64,000 nucleotides of DNA from Telopea speciosissima (GCF_018873765.1 NC_057918.1:9742862-9806861), one strand, 5' to 3'; numbered from the stretch's first letter, positions 1 to 12,539 are shown. Program-made: numbers and translations. The notes: a model not told the origin generated them from the sequence alone.

Positions 1-1463
1 ACGGGATTTAGCAGTTAGTTTCTATTTTGGTTACTTAGTAGTATCTTTAGTTCCTAATTTTTTTTTTCTTGATGTACAAGGCACCACTACTGCATGCGTG
101 GGCCTATTTTTAGTAGTTTATATTTGGTACTTTCCTTTTTGGAGGTAGTAGACTTCTCTTTATATTGTAAGAGCCATAGAGCCTCACCATCGATTTTATG
201 AATGAAGATTTCTTTGGCTTTGTGCCTTTGTTGCTGTGAGAGACAGTGAGCATGGTGAGATGCCATAGGGTAAGTGAGAGACTGACCAAGACCATAGGTG
301 AGAGGCCTTGGTCATATCCCCTTCTTCTTCCTTTATTCTTCTACCATATCCCTTGTAGCATCCTTGCAGCCCTATTCTTTCCTATTTCTGGAACTGTGTT
401 CACTGTTCTGCTGTACCATTGTTTTGGAGTTGATATTGGTGAAATCAAGATCAAGTGGAATCATTCCTATCATCTGCAAACCTGCGACACCTGTTCTCGG
501 AGTTTCCATCGCAACACTTTTTCTCTCTTGTATCTCCTAATCTGTCCAGCATTATTGAGATATTTGGAAGTCATCTTCATCCATTGGAGACCTTCTATTG
601 ATCATAATATCAGCCCCATCTAATGGTTAGTTCTGCTATAAGTTAGTAAGTTACTAATTTTGTCCTTACTAATTTCATGCCTATGATCGCATCTTCCAAG
701 TTGATCACCAGTTTGATGTAATATTTGGAGGGATGTATTTAACCATCAGTCTCTATCTTTGGTTCTAATTTGGCGTTGATCTGACCAGCAGTTTGTTAGG
801 TATTAGTTGTTGCTAAATCTTGTGTCCCTACTTTCTATTTTCATTCCTCCTCGTACATCCATCAATCCAACCCTTGGATCACAATCAAACTTGGGGTACT
901 TTTCCTCTACCCTAACTGTCCACTCAACCAGAGCTTGGGATTGATCTAAGCCTTGGTTACTTAACCATCGGTTCCCTTTTGCTGCTGGAAATTATACCCT
1001 ACAGTCCTCCTTGTGGGTTGGATTTAGTTCCTTGCTGTTTTAGTGAGTCTAGCCCTATCATTCTGATAACAGAGAAGGGATCTGCAGAGAAGTCAGTGTG
1101 CTAATAGGATTACTAAAGAGCAGCATAGTAACTAAGGTTTCAGCAACTCACCAGAATAGATCAAAATTTCGGGGAACAGATGACCAACTCGAATACAGAT
1201 TTTGAAGCAAAACAGAATAGTACTCTAATTGATATATTCATAACAAACTATTAGGAAATACTTAGCAGAACAGGGGTGCCGTAGGGTATGGGAGTTGATA
1301 GAATCTAGCATTTTGATCTTGATAGAAAGATAGAGAGGTAGATAGAGGAGATAACCAGGTTAGAAATCTACCTAAACCCCACTTGGAATCCACTAAGTGC
1401 ACTACTAAATTCACAGCAACAACTACCTAATCTACAACAGCCAAAGTTTCAGAATCTGAAAAC
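1..1463. other. non-coding stretch upstream of the NOL9 terminal exons
   Basis: No family-recognisable coding exon, tRNA or structured repeat was found here on either strand. It may be intron of the NOL9-like gene whose last two exons lie at 3415-4405, or sequence between genes. The short open frames around 246-623 have no recognisable protein features. Confidence 0.4.
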
Positions 1464-1626
1464 TATAAAGGGCGTACCCAGTGCACGATGCTCCCACCGC
1501 TGCGCAGTCTGGGGAGGGTCATAATGTACATAGCCTTACCCCCCCGCTTTGCGGAGAGGCTGTTTCCTGAGACTCGAACCCATGACCACTTGGTCACAAT
1601 GGAGCAACCTTACCGTTGCACCAAGG
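1464..1626 (-). mobile_element. Au-type SINE
   Basis: Read on the minus strand this is a tRNA-derived short interspersed element. It begins with a box A-like segment near 1600-1625 (TTGGTGCAACGGTAAGG), has a clear box B GGTTCGAGTC near 1570-1580, and continues into the conserved Au SINE body (GGTAAGGCTATGTACATTATG, CCTCCCCAGAC, GGGTACGCCC). Short imperfect direct repeats (TTTCAGAATCTGAAA on the left, TTTCAGAAACTGAAA on the right) flank it and look like the target-site duplication. Assignment to the Au family rests on recognising this body sequence. Confidence 0.8.
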
Positions 1627-1896
1627 TTTTCAGAAACTGAAATATATTTCATAAATTCGTGTCTTAGGCCATAGGCCACTACACCTACATATAAATTTTG
1701 TAAAGACTCTCCTACGGTTCTAAACTGACTTGGAATTCAAACTAGTACTTGGATAGTCAAAACAGTCTAGTATTTGAAACTCCTACTCAAACTAGGTCTC
1801 TAAAAACAGAACAAAGACTTAGAATGTAATCTGGACTCAAATTCCTAATGACTCTAGGGCTTGATTAAGCTAACTTTCAATGTAAAAAAGACTTAA

Positions 1897-2086
1897 GAGA
1901 GAAAGAACGCCACCCGGTCGCACCAGACATGTTGCTCCTGTGCCCTAACACAGGGGGTGCAGAATGACCACCGCACCCCTGGTCATTTCCTTGGTTCCAG
2001 GGGGGGTGTGGCGGTCATTTTGCGCCCTCCTGTGTCAGGGTGCAGGGGCGGCGTGCGCTGTGCGACCGGGTGGCGTTCTCTTTCCC
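1897..2086. mobile_element. Mutator-like MITE, family A copy 1 (type copy)
   Basis: A 190-bp element ends in about 26-bp terminal inverted repeats: GAGAGAAAGAACGCCACC on the left against GGGAAAGAGAACGCCACC read inward from the right, both continuing CGGTCGCA. It is flanked by a perfect 9-bp direct repeat AAGACTTAA (1888-1896 and 2087-2095). The interior is strikingly GC-rich against the AT-rich surroundings and carries no coding frame. A 9-bp duplication and G-starting termini suggest the Mutator (MULE) superfamily. Related copies are listed at 5931, 15227, 34097, 35570, 36310, 39008 and 47735. Confidence 0.75.
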
Positions 2087-2096
2087 AAGACTTAAA

Positions 2097-3414
2097 TTTC
2101 TCCACGAATTTGGACTAAACTAATCCTACTTGACTAATCTGCTATTCCTAACTCCGACGGTCATGCCCTAATTTTAGGCCTATGAAAGTGGCATATTACA
2201 ATGAAAACCCATTGGACCAATGGCCCAACATGTATAGGACCCAACTCAAGGGTTATTTCCACTAAAATTAGCTCACTTTTGTGATTTATCTGCATCATAT
2301 GTACTGAGTAGGGACAACAGAAGAGCGTGATCATTTGTGAATTAATATCTTATTTAATGATTAGTTTTGTACTTCTGTATAGTTAGAGGTAGTCAGCATA
2401 TATGTTGATGGCATTAATAACTTTCTGCTGTTGCCCTTCTTTTGTTTGTTTTGTTTTTTTTGGGGGGTGGGGGGTGCTAAGAACTCAGCTGGTTGCTTGT
2501 TTTGCTGTTCCAAAATTTCAACAAAGTAATAATTTTGGGAAATAGATCCATGTAATTAGACATGTGGGGCATGAAGTTGATATCCTCTTCTATTTTTCAT
2601 TCTTAACGATCATTTTACAACGTTGAACAGCAATCCATACATCATAAAGAAGGGTTAAAATTCAATATAATGATTTTTACATACTGTTCTTCTATTAACT
2701 CTTCCTCTAAAGTTTTATGAGCGTCAACGGCACAACTTCCCTGTGTAAACGAGTTATCTTAATAGAATTACTAACCACGTCTACCAGCTATTTACTAAAT
2801 GCATATTGGTTATGATGCTCTGTTTTGCCATTGGTTCTCAAGATTTTTAAAAAAAAAAGTTGAATCTCTGCCATCTGAGCGTCTGATTGCAAATAGTCAA
2901 ATACATTAATAAATTTAGTTTGTTCATTCATCTAGCCAATTTATCTTTCATTGTTGTTGCCAAACTATCATTTAGCTCAGAATAACTGCCAAAACTTTTA
3001 AGTCATTCTTACATATACAACATTATTTGACTTCAAAATGAGTGAGTTTTGAAGTTTTAGCTCCAAGGTTTTAGTATCCAATGATGCTGTATATTTTCAG
3101 TATAATTTGTAGCAAATTAATCAGGAAGAGTCTGCATCCAGAACTTCTAGCAATGACAGGCTGATATAATGCCAGAGCAGAATTTGTGAGTTTGACAGTT
3201 TTGAAACATATTGGTGTTTACAATCTTGTTAATCATGAAATAATTTTCTTCTAAGATGTTGGGCGTAGATATTTTTTTAAGCACTCATTTACTTCCTCTC
3301 TCTTTGTTTTCCTCCCACTTTCTTCCTCTTTATCTCAATGTAAATGCTGAAGAATGGTGATGATTTTGGATCTTAATATTACATTATCCATTGGCATAAT
3401 ACTTTTTGAATCAG
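2097..3414. other. non-coding, probably intron of the NOL9-like gene
   Basis: AT-rich sequence with a G-run near 2461-2477 and no frame resembling the penultimate exons of NOL9. The polypyrimidine-rich stretch 3290-3340 and the TTTTTGAATCAG acceptor ending at 3414 lead into the next exon. Confidence 0.45.
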
Positions 3415-4405
3415 GGATTGTTAGAGGCATTGATATCTCGAAAGATTTATTCTATGTGATTACACCTGTTCCGAGGTGCAATCTGAAGAAGGTAGATCTT
3501 TTTCTACAGGGGTTTATTCAAATTCCGATCTGTCTTCTGCAGGTATATAACCTTTATAATGGTCATCTCCTTTAAGTTCTTGATTGTTTTCCTTATAAAC
3601 TTGTAATGCTTTTATCTTCTATTGAAGAAAGTGACATTCCATGCTTGATTTGTGTTTGTTGTTGCATATCTGCATGCATGTACATGTTAGGAAACATGTG
3701 GTATACTTGATATGGCAATTTATATCTTCTTTTGTTTTGTTCCACATGATCTTCCCCCAAGTTCTCTAGCCCACTTTGTCCAATCATTCATTAGCTTGGA
3801 GAAAGCAACTTGTGCTATTTTTCCTATCATATGGGGAGAAAAGAGCCCTTGGGACAGAGGGACTTGCAGATGGAATTATTCTATGCAGTGTTCCAAGTTA
3901 AAGATTCATAGTTATTCAATGCAACTGATTCCGGCCTAGAATATTTTCTAGGAAGGACTTAGTGAGTCATGGACCCCCTTGCACATACTACTTTTTTTAT
4001 CTCTGCAGTGCAGGTGGATGAATGGCTTGTTCCGTTTCTTGTATTAGTCATATTGTTGCTTGTTTTGGAAATGTTTGTCAGATAATCTGTGTCTATAGAT
4101 GGTAAAGCATACAAGAGGTGGGGGGGGGGGGGACTTAGGACCTTTACCAAATTTGTCAGATCTTACTACAAGTTTTCCAGGTCAAGGTTCCACATTACAT
4201 GCTATTAGATAATACAAAGCAAGTGGATAATCATATGGTAGCCAGTAATTTATCTTGGGAAATTTCAGTTCATTCAGTTTTTGCTGCCTATGATCTTATA
4301 TTTTAGATTTGATACTTATTCTGTCTCTTTTGCTCATCTGCCTCTCTGCAGGTACAAGGATGTATGTCGCCTTACATGTCAGCGAATGTGCTGCTTACAA
4401 ACTAG
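3415..4405 (+). CDS. NOL9: polynucleotide 5'-hydroxyl-kinase NOL9/GRC3-like, C-terminal exons only
   Basis: Two exons encode the C-terminus of a Clp1/Grc3-family RNA 5'-kinase, which acts in the nucleolus in pre-rRNA processing. Exon 3415-3542 enters in phase 1 after AATCAG and encodes GIVRGIDI, VITPVPRCNLKKVDLFLQG and IPICLLQ. Exon 4352-4405 follows CTCTGCAG and encodes VQGCMSPYMSANVLLTN then TAG. The linking intron is 809 bp with GT-AG ends. The match is to the conserved tail of plant NOL9 proteins (GIVRGID, TPVP, KVDLLLQG, CLL, SPYLSANVL). The Walker A kinase core and all earlier exons are not visible in the 3.4 kb upstream. The gene either continues left of the window through a long intron, or this is a detached fragment. 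Both exons are intact. Confidence 0.75.
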
Positions 4406-5930
4406 CTCTCTTGACCAGTTGTACTGGTGCTAGTTGTACAGGAATATTTTCTGATCCCTTTATGGTGGTTGCTGACTGAAGTTTTCAAATAATTGGAAAG
4501 GATCATTTGTAATTTAGGATACGTTTCATTGATTTAAAATTTAGGGGACTATATATACTCTTTTATAGAATCTCAAAAGCTGCGACAGAAAACCTGCATT
4601 TTCTGGGTGGGTGCTTTGCTTAACTCAGAGAAGATGATTCTATAATGTCAGCTTCTGGCCTTGATTTAATGTGTCACTGACTCACTGATCCTGAACCAAC
4701 CAAGGGACTATGGAACAAATGTGCATGGGTCATCATCAGCCAGGTCAATGTGCTGCATGCCTGTACTTGTATTTCTGTCCTCTAATTGGTTTGTTTTTGT
4801 GAGATTGAGCAGCATATAGATTGGTTTTATAGAGAGGTTATTTATACGAAACATTTATCTCATAAATTATGTGTTCTGAAATTTTCCTTAAATTTTTTTT
4901 AGCTATTGCTTTCAATTCTACAACTCTTGTGCATTTCTTCAGCGTATGTGAAAGTTGAGACTTTTGACTTGGTAGAGATGCTCTACCTTATTGAAGTCCA
5001 ATTTAATGTTTCCATCTCTAAGGAGAATAAGACACAGGAGCTTGTTCTCTTGAAACTGATTGCGACTGCTCATTTTTCTTGCTTTTGATTGCTGTTGGCC
5101 AAATCAATGAACTTAGCTACACCAGAAAGTTATAGGTCCATCTAGATGCATGGCTTCCAAGTAGTTTGTCTACTTTAAGGAATTAAGTAACTATGATACT
5201 ACAGTTCAGAGCAGACATGAAGCCTCTCTCCCTGCATGTTTCCTTCTTGTCCGTTGGAAATGGAGAATTTGTTTATAACATTTTACATTCATTACCATTT
5301 TGCATTAGGGACTTTGGTCATAAGATTCTAGAGGACCAACAGGGTATTTTTTGGATCGAGTGCAAAATCAATATCGATACAGGTTGTTGATCTTATTTTT
5401 GCCAGGACATTTTTTGACCCAACAATTTTCAAGATATATCCACATGGGACATCATTCTGGATTCAGTGAAGCAGCTTACAGGTTTTCATTCTCCACAGGT
5501 CTATTAAGATTTTGCTCCTCCACCCAATAGTGAACTCTACTGAACACATAGGAAATAGTTGCTTCACTGTAAATCTCAAACATGGCCACTGGATGTGTAT
5601 CCAGAGGCAATTCAAGGTTAAATTCTACAGATTTACTTGGACCTATTGGGTATGGTATCAGGCCAAGTTGATAATGAGTTTAATTTGGAGGTCGTAATTG
5701 GTATAGTAGTCATCAGTTTGTTGGTCCTCTAATTTGCACTCCTGGCATAAAGGCTGAATATTTCATTGCTATGGATACCATATGTTGCGTTTGGTATGCA
5801 TTCATGTTTGTTGTTGGGGGAGATTAGTAGTGGATTTGCAATATTTGAAAGGGTAAAAAATCATATGATATTTTTGGGAGAGCGAGCGCTGTTTGATGTA
5901 AAAAATTGATAAAAAAAATGATATTTTTTA
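4406..5930. other. 3' flank of NOL9-like gene, no gene seen
   Basis: This is probably 3' UTR and intergenic DNA. Open frames at 4906-5088, 5193-5390 and 5512-5697 are short and show no domain or splice context. Nothing else is recognised. Confidence 0.45.
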
Positions 5931-6098
5931 GAGAAAAAACGCTGCTTGGTTGTGTGGCTCCTATGCCGGCGCAAGGGCCAATGGAAGAATGCACCAGGCA
6001 TCCAACATGGGGGTGGGGTGATCATTTCGCCACTCCCTGTGTCTCTGCATAGGCTCATAGGGGTGCGATCAAGCAGCTGTTTTTTTTTCTTTCCCTTT
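5931..6098. mobile_element. MITE family A copy 2
   Basis: The left end GAGAAAAAACGCTGCTTGGT pairs imperfectly with the right end read on the other strand (GGGAAAGAAAAAAAAACAGC then TGCTTGATCGCACC). The interior carries the family signature GCCGGCGCAAGGGCCAATG and CATCCAACATGGGGGTGGGG. It is non-coding and GC-rich against its surroundings. Confidence 0.6.
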
Positions 6099-7201
6099 TT
6101 ATATAAAATTCAAGATTGAATCAATAATAAACTGATATGAGAGACTTGTCAGAGAAACAAATAAGGGACTGAAATTGACCAGATCCATAGTAATCGGTTG
6201 AGATTTTGATTTTATAGACCAACAAATTATTGTATGAAACCGATATCCGACTGTTCGACAATGTTACTTAATCTCGATCATATCATCCACTCGCCACCCT
6301 CTATGAAGCTTTCTTCTTGGTTTTTAAAAGCTTTTGTTGAACTGAATTCTTTGAATTTTGTGTAATTTTTAAATTCATTCTAATATCATGGACACATTGG
6401 ATTCCTTGAAGTTCCATACATGGCTAAATGGCTAGATGTTATTGCAAACAATATGTCCATCAAATTTGCGAGCTAACCAAAATAATGTGCCAAGACATTA
6501 TACATGCTATTCAGGATCTAATTTTTTTTTTTTACCAAATGCAATGTGAGAGAGTGTGAATAAGTCGGTGCCGATTCCAATTTAAATTGGTCGTAGCACA
6601 ATCGATGAAAATTGGCCGAAATTGACCGAATCGACCATAACTGGACCGATCCGATTCCAAAATTTTAAACCCAAAAAAAAAATAACAGTAATAAAAGATC
6701 CACGTAAAATACCAGAAAAGGCAAAATCACAAGGTATCTATTTATTTTAGGAGGATTGTATGTGCGAGGGGAATAAAGCAACCTATTTCTTGTGGTCGTG
6801 GAACGGAAAATCGACCGTTATTTCAGGTACCTTTCTGCCAAGGCGCCAACAGATAAAGCAACCAAATGACAATGACACCTAAATATCGGATCAATTCCCT
6901 CCCTCCCTCCCTCTCTTTCTGTTTCCCTCGCTTCCCCCTACCTTCTACAGAGAGATCATGATCTCGGTTCGGTTATTCGCACCAAGATCATGATCTTCTT
7001 TCTTATTTGAACAATCATAATTACCTACTTACTTGTTATTTGATTCTTATCTCATTTCGATTTTCTGCTTCTTTGATTTCTATACGTTCTTCCCCAACAA
7101 GGGAAAGATTTTGAATTTTGTTTTGTTGGATTTATACTTTTTTTTTTTCCCCCTTCTGGATATTTAAGTTTAGAATTGAAGTTTTCTTCTGAATCCAAGT
7201 C
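6099..7201 (+). promoter_or_regulatory. upstream region of the myosin-binding protein gene
   Basis: This 1.1 kb precedes the start codon at 7202. 6530-6680 is a degenerate stretch rich in ACCGA-type words, similar to MITE remnants elsewhere in the window. 6893-6950 is a CT-rich tract (CTCCCTCCCTCCC), common near plant transcription starts. No TATA box can be assigned with confidence. The 5' leader probably starts near 6900-6960. Confidence 0.35.
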
Positions 7202-9217
7202 ATGGCAAAGAGATCACTCAAGCAATTCATTGAACACAAGTTTGGGAAATTCCCATACTTCTTGATACACACTCTTCTTGAATGGGTATTGATAGTTATA
7301 CTGTTTATCGATGGTCTGATTGCTTTTGCTGCCAATGAATTTGCCCGCTTCTTCGAACTAAAAATTCCATGCTTGTTCTGCACGAGGATTGATCATGTTC
7401 TGGTTCACAGGGATCCTAATTTTTATTACAATGATTCTATCTGTGAAACTCACAGGAAAGATGTGTCGTCCCATGCATATTGTCATGTTCACCAGAAGTT
7501 AGCCGATATCCGGCGAATGTGTGAGGGTTGTCTTCTTTCTTTCGCCACGGAGGATAAATCCGATTGCGACACCTACAGATCTCTAGTGGGAATCTTGGGT
7601 AAAGATCTTGAATGTTCTGTTGAAGATGATCATAAAATTCATTTGAGACTGCCGGCTGGGGGGAAGATAGACATGTTGCAGGTTGAGAAGAGCAGCACTC
7701 ACCGTTGTTCTTGTTGTGGGGAAGCACTGAGGGTTAGGGCTTCATTTCCCCAGGGATTGGTTCAGAATTTGCCACCAAAAGTGACTCATTTCCCCCAAAC
7801 TCCTGCACCATCTCCTCGCGGATTATTAGTGAAGACAAAACCTGATGAATCGCGGGGTTCTGACCCATTGCCCCTCATTCGATACAATGAATCGGGGGTT
7901 CCAGAGGATGAGGACGGATCAACCTTATTTACTTTAAGGAATCAATGTGAGTTTATTTTGTGTTGGATCTATTGGCTTCACCACAATCACTTTTCATTGT
8001 CATTCATTTTTCGGTTGGATTTTGTGGAACAGGTAGAGAAGATGTCAAAGCTGCAATTGTGCCATTGCTGGATGAATTGAATGAGGACACTTGCAAGACG
8101 CCTACTTTTACTAAAGGAAGCAGGTTGTCCGCAATCGGCTTGACTGAATCCGCAACCACCACCCCTAGGTGGCTTCATAGGTTTCCCAAGAGGTTCGCAA
8201 TGGAAAAACCAGATATGAGTACCGAGTTTGTTGAAGGATGTGCTGCAATTGAAGTAGATGGTGAAACCATTCTGCATCGTTTGAAGAGACAAGTTCGACT
8301 GGACCGCAAATCTTTGATAACTTTGTATATGGAACTGGATGAAGAAAGAAATGCTTCTGCCATTGCTGCAAACCAGGCAATGGCCATGATCACCAGGTTG
8401 CAGGCAGAAAAGGCAGCTGTGCAGATGGAGGCATTGCAGTACCAAAGAATGATGGAAGAGCAGGCAGAGTATGATGAAGAGGCCTTGCACGTTATGAAGG
8501 AACTACTTATCAAGAGAGGACAGGAAATAAAGGTTTTACAGACACAGTTAGAAACTTACAGAGGAAGGTCGGAACATGGAGAGGCACTTGGTATTGATAG
8601 CTGCAGAGAACTTGCTGATGAAGATTCCCATCAGTTTAAGTCCCAGTCTGAATCATCTGTTAGTGCACATTGTGAATGTGGTAGCCCTCCTGCTAATATT
8701 GATGAAGAAGTGGCAGATAATGGTGAACAACAGCATAATTCAGATCAAAGTGGACCATCACTAGAAGCAAATGGACGGGTAATTCTTGATGAATCATTGT
8801 TAAATTTTGAAGAAGAGAAATCATATCTTTTGGATCGGTTGAAAATGCTGGAGAAGAGGATTCATCTACCCCAGAATGATGGGGATAACTTGCTTCCTAG
8901 TTCTAACATAGATAATCTCAATGAGGAAGACAAAGGTAAAAACTTGAAGTTTTCTCATTGCTTTGTCCCTTAAACATCATAAGATTAAATGAGTTTCTGT
9001 CATTGCAGGAGACTTGAGTAGCAACATCATAACCAAAGAAATATCTTGTCTCAGTGAGAAGTTGGAAGCTCTTGAGGCCGATAAAGAATTCTTAAAGCAT
9101 GCTGTGAGGTCACTCCACAAAGGTGGTGAAGGAACCCAACTTCTTAGAGAGATAGCTCATCATCTTTGGGAGCTTCGATGTGAAAAGAAGATGCCCTTGG
9201 ATGGTGTTTCTGCTTGA
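7202..9217 (+). CDS. probable myosin-binding protein (GTD-binding/DUF593 domain)
   Basis: Membrane-anchored receptor expected to bind the globular tail of myosin XI and drive vesicle motility. Exons 7202-7946, 8033-8935 and 9009-9217 give 1857 nt, 618 aa, with GT-AG introns of 86 and 73 bp and both junctions in phase 1. The N-terminus (about residues 19-50) is a hydrophobic anchor (LLEWVLIVILFIDGLIAFAA), followed by Cys motifs (PCLFC near 57-61, CSCCGEAL near 170). Residues about 325-420 form the GTD-binding coiled coil (GETILHRLKRQVRLDRKSL, LYMELDEERNASAIAANQAM, then QAEYDEEALHVMKELL). A second coiled coil lies at the C-terminus (exon 3). The ATG is the first in frame and sits before the conserved family N-terminus. 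Length and layout fit the shorter MyoB proteins. A possible 3' UTR intron starts at the GTAAGT near 9245 but is unproven. Confidence 0.92.
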
Positions 9218-11768
9218 GCTTGTTTCACATAATTCATTTAGATGGTAAGTACTTTTCAGAGTTCCTCTTTTGCTCTTTGTTTGGCATTTAAAATGCCTTT
9301 TGAAATAGCTAAAGGGAAAGAAATAAAAAGTTTGATCAATTTTCTTCTGATATGCACTTTAGAAATTAACTATTAGCTAATGGGAGAACCCTCACCACCC
9401 TTAAAAAGGAAATAAAAAGAACAACTCATAAATCACTAAGCCTTCACAAGCTACTTGGAGTTGCTATGTGAATCCTGTTCTGCCATCCACTCAATAGTCA
9501 GAAAAGCAAATTCCTAGGATCCAAGGTCCCCCTCCCTTCTTTCTTGAATGCTTGGCTGCCAGCCTGATGTGCCCAATGCTCCTCCTTTACCCAAGCTTGG
9601 GACCAGCAGTGCCAAAATCATTGGCTGAGTTGAATGAAAGAAACGAAATGAAAAGAAAAAGTGTGCAAGGCTGAAGTGAATCATGATGCCAATCAGAACT
9701 TTTTGGTCATGGGGATCATCATGAATGACTTAACTGAAATTTTATTGGATGAGCACTTGCAATTAGTAATGAATTTAACCCATAGCCTGTTAAACTACCT
9801 TGTGTCACTGGTTAAGTGGTGCCATGTCAATAATTATTTATTCTTATGTGTATATATATCTTTTCATTTTACAAGCTCATAGTTCTTGACGACTAATGAA
9901 CAAGAGAATATGTCTTCTTTGTAGTAATTAACAGGGGAAGTTTGTGTCTTCAGAAAGTTCCTAGAATTAAGTATATTCTGTGACACCCACTCAGTGGTTT
10001 ATTGCATTTCTACAGAATGACTGCACCCCAATATGATGCAGTATTCTCTTTGAAAAAGAACCAGTTTCTGCAGTTTGTTTATTTCGGTTTGGCTCGGTTC
10101 ATATGGTTCAAACCAACTATTGTGGCTCAAGAATTGGTTCAGATCTGGTTCTTCTATAAACAAGATTTCATGGAGCTGTTTGGATAAGTTTTTTATGGCT
10201 TTCAGTTATAGGTTTCCTGAATTTCAAGAACCTTATCAGCACAGTAGTTGTGGGGACCAGTTGGGAAGTTTTTCTGAGAATATATCTACAAGGCAAATTG
10301 TGGGTTGTTATTAGAGTCCATATTTGTAGCAGGTTGTTTAGTTTCCAGCCTGTTTGGGTTTCTTTATTAGAGTCTTGTTGTTGCAGGTTGTTTCTTACTT
10401 CATTTTAAATTTTAGTTGTTTTAGGACACTTCACATTAGTATGCGGCTAAGGAGTTAGATTTTGTTTTGTTTCAGTTCTATTTAATAGGTCGTATTAGGC
10501 ATAGCCCTCCCCACTATTTGGTTGAATGGATTAAAGTTAGTTTGCTTTGGATATTGAGGTTGTTGCCTTGTATTCTCTCTCCTCTCTCCCCTTATGCAAT
10601 ATCTCTATCTCCTCCCTCTTTCTTCCTACCTTCTCTTCCCATCTTCCCTCCTTGTTTTCTACCTCACGGCTTGCTGACCTGCAATACTCTTCTACTTCTA
10701 TTTTCCCCATCTCTGTTAATAGAATCTGATTTTGTTCACAGATTTGGTCATTGAGCCTGTTTGCATCTGAGATCCATAATCTGGATTATCAGATTACATT
10801 ACAATATTTAGTAGATGTTTCTTGATTGCCCGGATAATTCAATTGATCTGGCTACTGAATATTTTTTGGCTAGGAATCAAATTACACTTGTCTCAGTTTT
10901 TCTACCAAAGCTTAGTTTATGGTACTCTTTGGGTAACTCTTCCTAATGTTATGCAATATATTGAATTCATATGAAAAGTAGTTCTCTTCTCTTTTGATGC
11001 ATGATCTTTTAAATTAATAGAAGGAAATAAAGGAATGTGAAGAGAGATAATAGGCAGAAGAAAACTCAGAGTGGAAAATCTTGAAATCCAATTATCTAAA
11101 AGTAAAATTATATCACATGAAACATTGGAAATTGATTCAATTTTCTTTCTGGACTGAATCATGCTACCTTGAAATTGTTTGATATATTTTGGATAAAGAA
11201 AATGATTGAATTGGCTAACTGTGGCTGGGCATGCATTTATTAAAAGTTTTCATATGTAAAATGCTTCATCTTAGAGAAGGCTTGCGGCATCCAGGGTTCT
11301 GGATACTCTTTTAGATAAAGAATTGCATGCATGGACATAGTCAGTCTAACAGTTTAAATTCTGTCAGTTCTGGAGGGTGATTAGATGGATCAACTGACAC
11401 ATAAATTTACCAACCTTTTAAAGAATTTGGTATCTGGTTGATGCTGACACTCGAGATGCTATTTAACTGGTGTTGTTAAAACCTATGATATTACTGTCTT
11501 CCTCAGTATACCAAACCATATTTTTGAAGTGAATATTCCTTGATCCGGGTACTTGATTCACTGGAAACGTAGCAAGGAAATATATTCAGCCATCTAAAAT
11601 TTGCAAAGGATGAAATGTGAAGGTCTCTTTTGGTCATCATTATTATCATCATCTAGGCATATGATTATTTTCAATTATGCTTCTACTGGCACATATAATG
11701 TTCTAACTTCAGATAAAATCTTAATTTCCAGACACTTGTTTAGTTCTTCAAAAACAATAGGCTTTCTG
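9218..11768. other. 3' flank and intergenic, no gene seen
   Basis: AT-rich DNA with only short, domain-free frames. A pyrimidine-rich block lies at 10560-10720. No coding homology, tRNA or intact transposon was recognised. Confidence 0.45.
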
Positions 11769-11784
11769 AAGAATTTGTAAAGAC

Positions 11785-11935
11785 AACAACAACAACAACA
11801 ACATAGCCTCTTCTCAACTAAATGGGGTCGGCTACATGGATCCTTGTTCTCCAATGAGATCCGTTCGACGTGATACAAGCTATGAGACCTAAGCTATGCA
11901 GGTCTCCTCACTACTTCACTTAAGATGCGAGACCT
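11785..11935 (-). mobile_element. short non-LTR retroposon (SINE-like) with (TTG)n tail
   Basis: A 151-bp insertion is flanked by a perfect 16-bp direct repeat AAGAATTTGTAAAGAC (11769-11784 and 11936-11951). On the minus strand it ends with a (TTG)n tail, seen as ACAACAACAACAACAACA at 11784-11802, preceded by the widespread plant motif GATCCATGTAGCCGACCCCA. The TTG tail suggests mobilisation by an RTE-type LINE. No box A/B pair is obvious, so it may be 5' truncated. Confidence 0.8.
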
Positions 11936-12539
11936 AAGAATTTGTAAAGACTGAGACAAATATTACAGCCTAGAACTTCTGGTCTTCTTATTAATTTCTT
12001 ACATCACCATAAGTTCATTGCAACCATCTGTTTTGTACATTGTGGAGTTAAATAAAATGTTATACTCAAAAGTCAAGTATTTGTATATGCTATTTAAATC
12101 CTTAAATCATATGAAGTTCCTTCTGACTTTTGTCATTTGTATCTATGCTTAAACATTTGGCTAAAGATTTTTCCAATTCTGGCTTCCAAACCTACACACC
12201 AGAATACCCAGTTCTTATCCTTTATCAGGGTCCATCAGGACATAAGCACTGATAGAGTTTAAGATACTGAATATTGTGTTAATACTAACAATATCTATTG
12301 CATAAGTTGTATTGGAGTGGATATGTTATGACATGAATGATATAATATGATAGAGGAGTTTTACTTTTTCCACCCTTTCTCTCCCTCTTCTGTTGCCTTT
12401 AGATTAAAAAACACCTCAAATATTATGATCTGAGTTGGATTAAACTGTGGCCGACTATGGGAATTGAATAGTTTGGTCTGGTTACAGTATGTTTTTTGAT
12501 TTTTTTTTCACATTTTGTCTCATTTTATATGATCCATTT

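Noticed and set aside
246-623. 125-aa plus-strand open frame
   Set aside because: No domain, no splice context and overlapping frames of similar length; it looks like chance.
7437-8513. Antisense open frames (up to 167 aa) opposite the myosin-binding protein
   Set aside because: They are shadows of a well-supported GTD-binding coding region.
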